Positions 59,979 to 64,000 of a stretch of 64,000 nt of DNA are shown here, piece by piece. Positions within the stretch are counted from its first letter, which is position 1. Each line of letters begins with the position of its first letter. Origin of the DNA: CAZAQV01 sp964487255 (GTDB lineage Bacteria; Myxococcota_A; Polyangia; Polyangiales; CAZAQV01); contig CAZAQV010000004.1 of the NCBI GenBank assembly GCA_964487255.1, positions 62,001 through 126,000 of the forward strand. Reading direction: 5' to 3'. The translations under genes and the position numbers were made by a program. The notes beneath the pieces were generated by a model. That model worked only from the letters and a program-made list of their open reading frames with translations. It had not been told where the DNA came from and ran no database searches.

Positions 59979-62192
59979 CTACTCCGCTGCGAGAGGCTGA
60001 TCGTCCAAAGTTTCTTCGGAATAGTAGCCTGCGCGGCGATCGTAATACTGGTACCCGCCGTATCGATTCGACGAAAAGTCCACGTTGTTGAGCACACCGC
60101 CGACGATGTTTGCGTTGACGTCGCGAAGCTGGCGAAGTGCACCGCGCAGGGATTCCTTCGTCGTTTGGTTTGCGTTGACCACGACGACAACGCCGTCGAC
60201 TTGAGGTCCGATGATGGCAGCATCTGTCACCGCGCCAAGCGGTGGGCTGTCCAGAAGCACGATGTCGAACTCGCGACGAGCCTGCTCGAGTAGTGCGTTA
60301 AAGCCCGCTTGGTGCAAAAGCTCAGAGGGAGTTTCCGGAATTGCCCCGCAAGGGAGTACAAAGAGGCCGTCGGTGTCGGCATTTTGAACTGCGGCTTCGG
60401 AAAGCTGCACCTCGCCTGCCATGACGGCGGTCGCGCCACGGTCGGAGTTTTCGATGTTCATTGCTTTGTGTACGCGTGGACGCCGTAGATCGGTGTCGAT
60501 CAGGAGCACTCGCTTTCCGCTCTGCGCCAAACTGATCGAGAGGTTGGTGACAATGGTGGTCTTGCCTTCGCGTGGCCCCGAGCTGGTCACGACCAGCGTG
60601 TGAAGGGGCGACGCCACCCCCATAAAGGTGAGGTTGGTGCGTATCATGCGCGTAGACTCTGCTGCGGACGACCTGGGGTGGGTCGCGACGATTCGATCAG
60701 CGCTTACCTTCTCGCTCGGTGGAGGCTTCGAGGCAGAACGAAGCCTGGGCGCATAGCGGCTGTACGATGGGCCGTCGTTCGATACCACCGGCATGATGCC
60801 AAGCACGGGCAGGCCCAGCGCTTCGACTTCTTCGACGGTCGAGATGCGTCGGTCCATGCGCGAGAGCAAGAATGCGAAAGCGAGGCCGAGCAGAAGGCCC
60901 GCGCCCATGCCTCCGAGCGTGTTGGCGGTGATGTTGGGGCTTACCGGGTAGTTGGGTTTGAGCGCGCGGTCGACCACGCGTACAAAACTCGTTTTCAGCT
61001 GCTGCGTAAGGCCCGCCTCTGTGCTGCGTTGCAGCACGTGTTCATAGAGTGCGGCTTTGTTCATGCGTTCGCGGTTGAGCCTTTGGTACTCGATTTCTCG
61101 GAGGTTGAGGTCAAAGCCGGCGGCGTGCGCGTCGTCCATCGCTTGGCTGATTCCCGATTCGATGCGTGTCGCCTCGTGTAAGTCGGCTTTGGCAGAGTCG
61201 ATGATCGAGCCGATCGCGTCGGTAAGCTGCTTACGAAGCGCAGTGATTTCACGATCCGCCTCTTGCATCTTCGGGTGTGCTTTGCCGTATGTCTCAGAGA
61301 GACGGTTGCGTTCGGCGATACTCTTGAGGAGCTGCGAGTGAAGGCCCAGTGCGACCGTGTCGGCAATCACCGAAGCTTCGATCGTCTCGGGGTTCGCACT
61401 TCTCAGCTTCTCAAGACGCGCCACGCGCGCAGACAGTTCGATGCGGCGCTTCTTCGCTTCGGTCAGCGCCTCGTTGTAGGCGGAGATATCTTTGGCAACC
61501 AGGTTCTGCCGGTCTTCCATCGAAACGGAAAGCACGCCGTGCTCTTTTTTGAACTTATGGAGCGCGAGCTCCGACTGGTCGAGGTCGCTGCGTAACGTTT
61601 CCATCTGCTGACCTAGCCATTCAAGGGCGGTGATGGTCGAGGCGTTTCGGTCTTCGAGGGTTTTCTGAATGTAGAGGTCGGCCCAGGTGTTGGTGACCGT
61701 GGCCATCAGATCCGGGTCCGGGCCCTGGACCTTCAGTGCAACGATGCGCGTCTCTGGCTCCGGCTCTACGACCATGCGTCCCTGTAGAATGCGCGCCGTG
61801 TCTTTGATCTCCATTGGCTTGAACTCTTCTTCAGGCCCGGCGAAAAAACGTGGGTCTTGGTGGAGGTCAAGCTCGGTCACGACACGCTCGGCCATGGTGC
61901 GGCTTGCAAGAATTTTGTTTTGCGTGTTGAAGAACTCGCGTGAGGACCAGAAGCTGCTGATCGGGTCACCGACTTCCTCGATCTCTTTGCCGAGCGGCCG
62001 CACCGGGTTTGGGTCGTACTCAAGGGTGAGCTTTGCTTCGTAGATGCGGGGTTGGCGCACGCTCCAAAGCGCAGCCAAGGCGGTGCAGATGATGACGGCG
62101 CCCGCAATGATCCACTTGTACTGAAGCGCGAGGTCCCAGTACTGCCGCAGGTCAAATTCGCTAATGTCTCTTGGGGGCTCAGAAGCGCTCAT
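59979..62192 (-). CDS. Wzz-like chain-length determinant fused to BY-type tyrosine kinase
   Basis: 737 residues from the ATG at 62192; an ATG at 62222 is in frame. N-terminal Wzz domain with a membrane helix (residues ~25-45), a long periplasmic coiled coil, a second helix near 430-450 (GAGLLLGLAFAFLL). The cytoplasmic kinase has Walker A SSGPREGKTT, A' LLIDTDLRRP and Walker B IVLLDSPP. The tail has a tyrosine cluster (NRYGGYQYYDRRAGYYSEE), the sites of autophosphorylation. It controls exopolysaccharide polymerisation and export. Confidence 0.93.
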   Translation of the reverse strand: MSASEPPRDISEFDLRQYWDLALQYKWIIAGAVIICTALAALWSVRQPRIYEAKLTLEYDPNPVRPLGKEIEEVGDPISSFWSSREFFNTQNKILASRTMAERVVTELDLHQDPRFFAGPEEEFKPMEIKDTARILQGRMVVEPEPETRIVALKVQGPDPDLMATVTNTWADLYIQKTLEDRNASTITALEWLGQQMETLRSDLDQSELALHKFKKEHGVLSVSMEDRQNLVAKDISAYNEALTEAKKRRIELSARVARLEKLRSANPETIEASVIADTVALGLHSQLLKSIAERNRLSETYGKAHPKMQEADREITALRKQLTDAIGSIIDSAKADLHEATRIESGISQAMDDAHAAGFDLNLREIEYQRLNRERMNKAALYEHVLQRSTEAGLTQQLKTSFVRVVDRALKPNYPVSPNITANTLGGMGAGLLLGLAFAFLLSRMDRRISTVEEVEALGLPVLGIMPVVSNDGPSYSRYAPRLRSASKPPPSEKVSADRIVATHPRSSAAESTRMIRTNLTFMGVASPLHTLVVTSSGPREGKTTIVTNLSISLAQSGKRVLLIDTDLRRPRVHKAMNIENSDRGATAVMAGEVQLSEAAVQNADTDGLFVLPCGAIPETPSELLHQAGFNALLEQARREFDIVLLDSPPLGAVTDAAIIGPQVDGVVVVVNANQTTKESLRGALRQLRDVNANIVGGVLNNVDFSSNRYGGYQYYDRRAGYYSEETLDDQPLAAE

Positions 62193-62252
62193 GGGGCAAA
62201 TAGGGTTCGGCGAAATACTCATTCGGTCAAGTCGAAGTGCTGTGCAAAAGGA

Positions 62253-64000
62253 CTATTGTGCAGGGTCAGTACACCACTGTTCGCCAGGGTTCTTTGCGCA
62301 ATGTTCTCGGCGCAGCCGCTGCGCGATCAGGCTATGTCCAGCGCGTGTTGCTGCTTCCGAGGCCTCGCGCAGCGCTTGGTCATGCCCGAAACGGTAAGCG
62401 GAGCGATAGGCGTCGATGGCAAGGTGCAGGTTTCCCGCCGAAGCCTCAAGTTGAGCCAGTAGACGCATCGCGGCGGCTCGATCGCTGCGTCGGCTGGTCG
62501 CGCGCGTGCGCACACCTTTGAGCGCCGCACGAGCCGCGCTCATATCGCCTTTTGCCGCATGGATTCGCGTGAGTTCAAGCATGACTTTTTCGGGTCTGTC
62601 CGTGTGCGCCTTCGCGCGCTCGAGCAGAGCAAGGGCCTTGTCGACGTTTCCTTCCTCTGCATATGTCCGCGCCAACAAGATCCAAGCGCCTTCGCTGGTG
62701 GGGACCTTGTTCGTCGCACGCTCAAGCAGTGCACGCGCCCTTTTATACTCGCCGGCCTCGAGTTCACGGTGGCCGAGCTCCTGAAGCGAGTGCGCCGGGA
62801 GCTCACTCGGCGGCACCCTTGCCAGTTCAGCGTAGACCTCTTTCTCGAGCGGGCTTTTTGCAGGCAGGCACTTCCAAAGGCCACCGAGTGCGTCGATACG
62901 GCTGGCCCCTTCTTCGGGTACAGCTTGCCAGAGAAGTTGCGCTGGCAGTTCATCGCTGCGCGCCAGACTGCAGAGCACGTGGTATGTGCTTCCCGCCTTG
63001 AGCCCTTCGGCCTTGCGTAGCTCAAGCATCGCCTGCGAAACACGTCCCGCCTTGCTCAGAAGTCGCGCAGCCTGCAGATGCGGTCCCGGCCAGTTCGGCG
63101 CGCGAACCATGGCGCGGTTGACCAAGTGAGCTGCGATTTTGTTGGTTTCGTCTTTATCGGCTAGTCGCGACGCGGTGAGCAGTACGGCGGGGTCGTTGGG
63201 GTGGTCGGCCGCAGCGCGTTTCCAGTCGAGGGACTCTGAATCATGGCTGGTGGCGGCTTTGACCACGAAAGTTTCGGCCCGCTCGGGGATGCGGCCCGAG
63301 AACGCCAACGCGAGCACTGCGGTTGCCGCGGCGACCACGGCCACATGCATGCGACGGTTGGTACGGGAGGACGATCTGGCTCGCCAGGATCCGGCCGCGA
63401 TGCACAGCGTGAGCGATGCGAAGACTGCAATGCCAGTCATCTCGAGGGCGAAATCGAACATGTCATGGGCCACGAGTGAGATGAATGCGCTGATGGCGCC
63501 GGCGCGGGGCGAAGTCGACGAGCGCCTGATCGCGCCGAGAATGACCGTGCCTATTGCGACGATGAGGGCGACGGTAATCGGGAGTCCCCAGTCTGAAGAC
63601 CACTGGATCAGTAGGTTTTCTGGAAAGTATGCGCGCTCTCCATCCCACAATGACGTATGCACCACCGCGAAGGCGCCCCGTCCTGCTCCCAGAAGTGGGT
63701 TTTCTAAGACCGCGCCAGAGCTTTGCGCAAAGAGCTCGAACTTGCTGAGGTCTTTCTCTGCGAAGGCTTTCCCGAGGGGGGAGAGGAAGCCCGCGACCGC
63801 ACTGATGAGCACACCACCGAAGACGAAGGCTCCGAGCTGGCGCGTCGACGCCGCATCCTTGTTAAGCCTACGAAGGTACAGAACGGTGAAAACCAAGCCT
63901 CCAAGGACAAGCCCACCTGCCGCGGCCCGGCTTGCACTCCAGCCCACGGCGAGGCCGCAAAGAAGGGCCAGCGCGAGCCAACCGGGACGATACCCGCCTT
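62253..64000 (-). CDS. O-antigen ligase-like membrane protein with TPR tail, 5' end outside window
   Basis: The frame is open to the window edge, so the N-terminus is missing. The visible part has at least four membrane helices; the Wzy_C-type loop NPLLGAGRGAFAVVH and a WSSDWGLPITVALIVAIG helix follow. From about 62.3 to 63.3 kb (the C-terminal half) it consists of TPR-like helices (EGAWILLARTYAEEGNVDKALALLERA). This is the Wzy/WaaL polymerase-ligase architecture with a TPR domain. It begins the minus-strand exopolysaccharide run seen here. Confidence 0.85.
   Translation of the reverse strand, partial: GGYRPGWLALALLCGLAVGWSASRAAAGGLVLGGLVFTVLYLRRLNKDAASTRQLGAFVFGGVLISAVAGFLSPLGKAFAEKDLSKFELFAQSSGAVLENPLLGAGRGAFAVVHTSLWDGERAYFPENLLIQWSSDWGLPITVALIVAIGTVILGAIRRSSTSPRAGAISAFISLVAHDMFDFALEMTGIAVFASLTLCIAAGSWRARSSSRTNRRMHVAVVAAATAVLALAFSGRIPERAETFVVKAATSHDSESLDWKRAAADHPNDPAVLLTASRLADKDETNKIAAHLVNRAMVRAPNWPGPHLQAARLLSKAGRVSQAMLELRKAEGLKAGSTYHVLCSLARSDELPAQLLWQAVPEEGASRIDALGGLWKCLPAKSPLEKEVYAELARVPPSELPAHSLQELGHRELEAGEYKRARALLERATNKVPTSEGAWILLARTYAEEGNVDKALALLERAKAHTDRPEKVMLELTRIHAAKGDMSAARAALKGVRTRATSRRSDRAAAMRLLAQLEASAGNLHLAIDAYRSAYRFGHDQALREASEAATRAGHSLIAQRLRREHCAKNPGEQWCTDPAQ

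Noticed and set aside
1..64000. tRNA, rRNA and CRISPR arrays
   Set aside because: I looked on both strands for cloverleaf-like sequences with CCA ends, conserved rRNA words and regularly spaced direct repeats with unique spacers; none was convincing. The R array has near-identical whole units, not spacers.

Overview
The window is about 64 kb of GC-rich bacterial DNA, densely coding, with short intergenic gaps. Many genes are chained by 1-8 bp overlaps. The gene content suggests a deltaproteobacterial lineage in the Myxococcota, possibly a Bradymonadales-like bacterium; this is inferred from gene content, not from a marker gene. It includes eukaryotic-type Ser/Thr kinases (one fused to a sigma-54 activator), many lipoproteins of unknown function, two MoxR/DUF58 clusters, a DUF4175 protein, pilMNOP type IV pilus genes, and an nrdR-ribD-ribBA-ribH-nusB run. 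I saw no rRNA, tRNA, CRISPR array or intact transposase.

Layout. 1-6.1 kb: end of a Ser/Thr kinase, a DUF2752 membrane protein, an ApbE lipoprotein, then DUF4159 and a VWA/glutamine-amidotransferase-like membrane protein. 6.3-8.9 kb: a cysteine desulfurase and MnmA (tRNA 2-thiouridine synthesis), separated by a 434 bp gap holding tandem hairpins and a dispersed repeat. 9-11.4 kb: a RimB-like protease, RimK and an AstE/aspartoacylase-like hydrolase. 11.4-23 kb: lipoproteins, RlmD, nrdR, riboflavin genes, nusB, DUF2062, an LspA-like paralogue beside LspA, PrmC and DUF547. 23-31.5 kb (minus strand): DUF4175, a TPR metallopeptidase-like protein, MoxR, DUF58 and BatA. 31.6-39.6 kb: a membrane protein with an L7/L12-like N-terminus, a histidine kinase, a flavin reductase, DUF481, MscS, an IS630-type remnant, a lipoprotein and higBA. 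39.6-47.7 kb (minus): DUF4350, MoxR, DUF58, RsmA, a small protein, a HEAT protein and a PQQ-propeller lipoprotein. 47.7-54 kb: a 53-residue protein, the 1458-residue kinase/sigma-54 protein, a small lipoprotein and a LysM/M15 protein next to a tandem repeat array that contains a 100-N gap. 54.6-57.9 kb: an HTH protein and pilMNOP. 58-64 kb (minus): exopolysaccharide genes (O-antigen ligase-like, Wzz/BY-kinase, polysaccharide deacetylase, GNAT).

The most unusual content is repetitive. One family of ~80 bp elements (called R here) has a palindrome whose stem changes by paired substitutions from copy to copy; it occurs at six clear or probable loci plus two degraded ones, usually next to gene starts. 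At 53.9-54.3 kb R is amplified as 87 bp (29-codon) tandem units that appear to interrupt the signal peptide of the LysM/M15 gene in frame. A second family is a 24 bp inverted-repeat element, found twice, each copy abutting the stop codon of a minus-strand gene. A third pair of 87-bp-spaced hairpins with covarying stems lies upstream of mnmA. The RibBA protein has lost the GTP-cyclohydrolase II zinc cysteines, and no riboflavin synthase gene is in the rib run.
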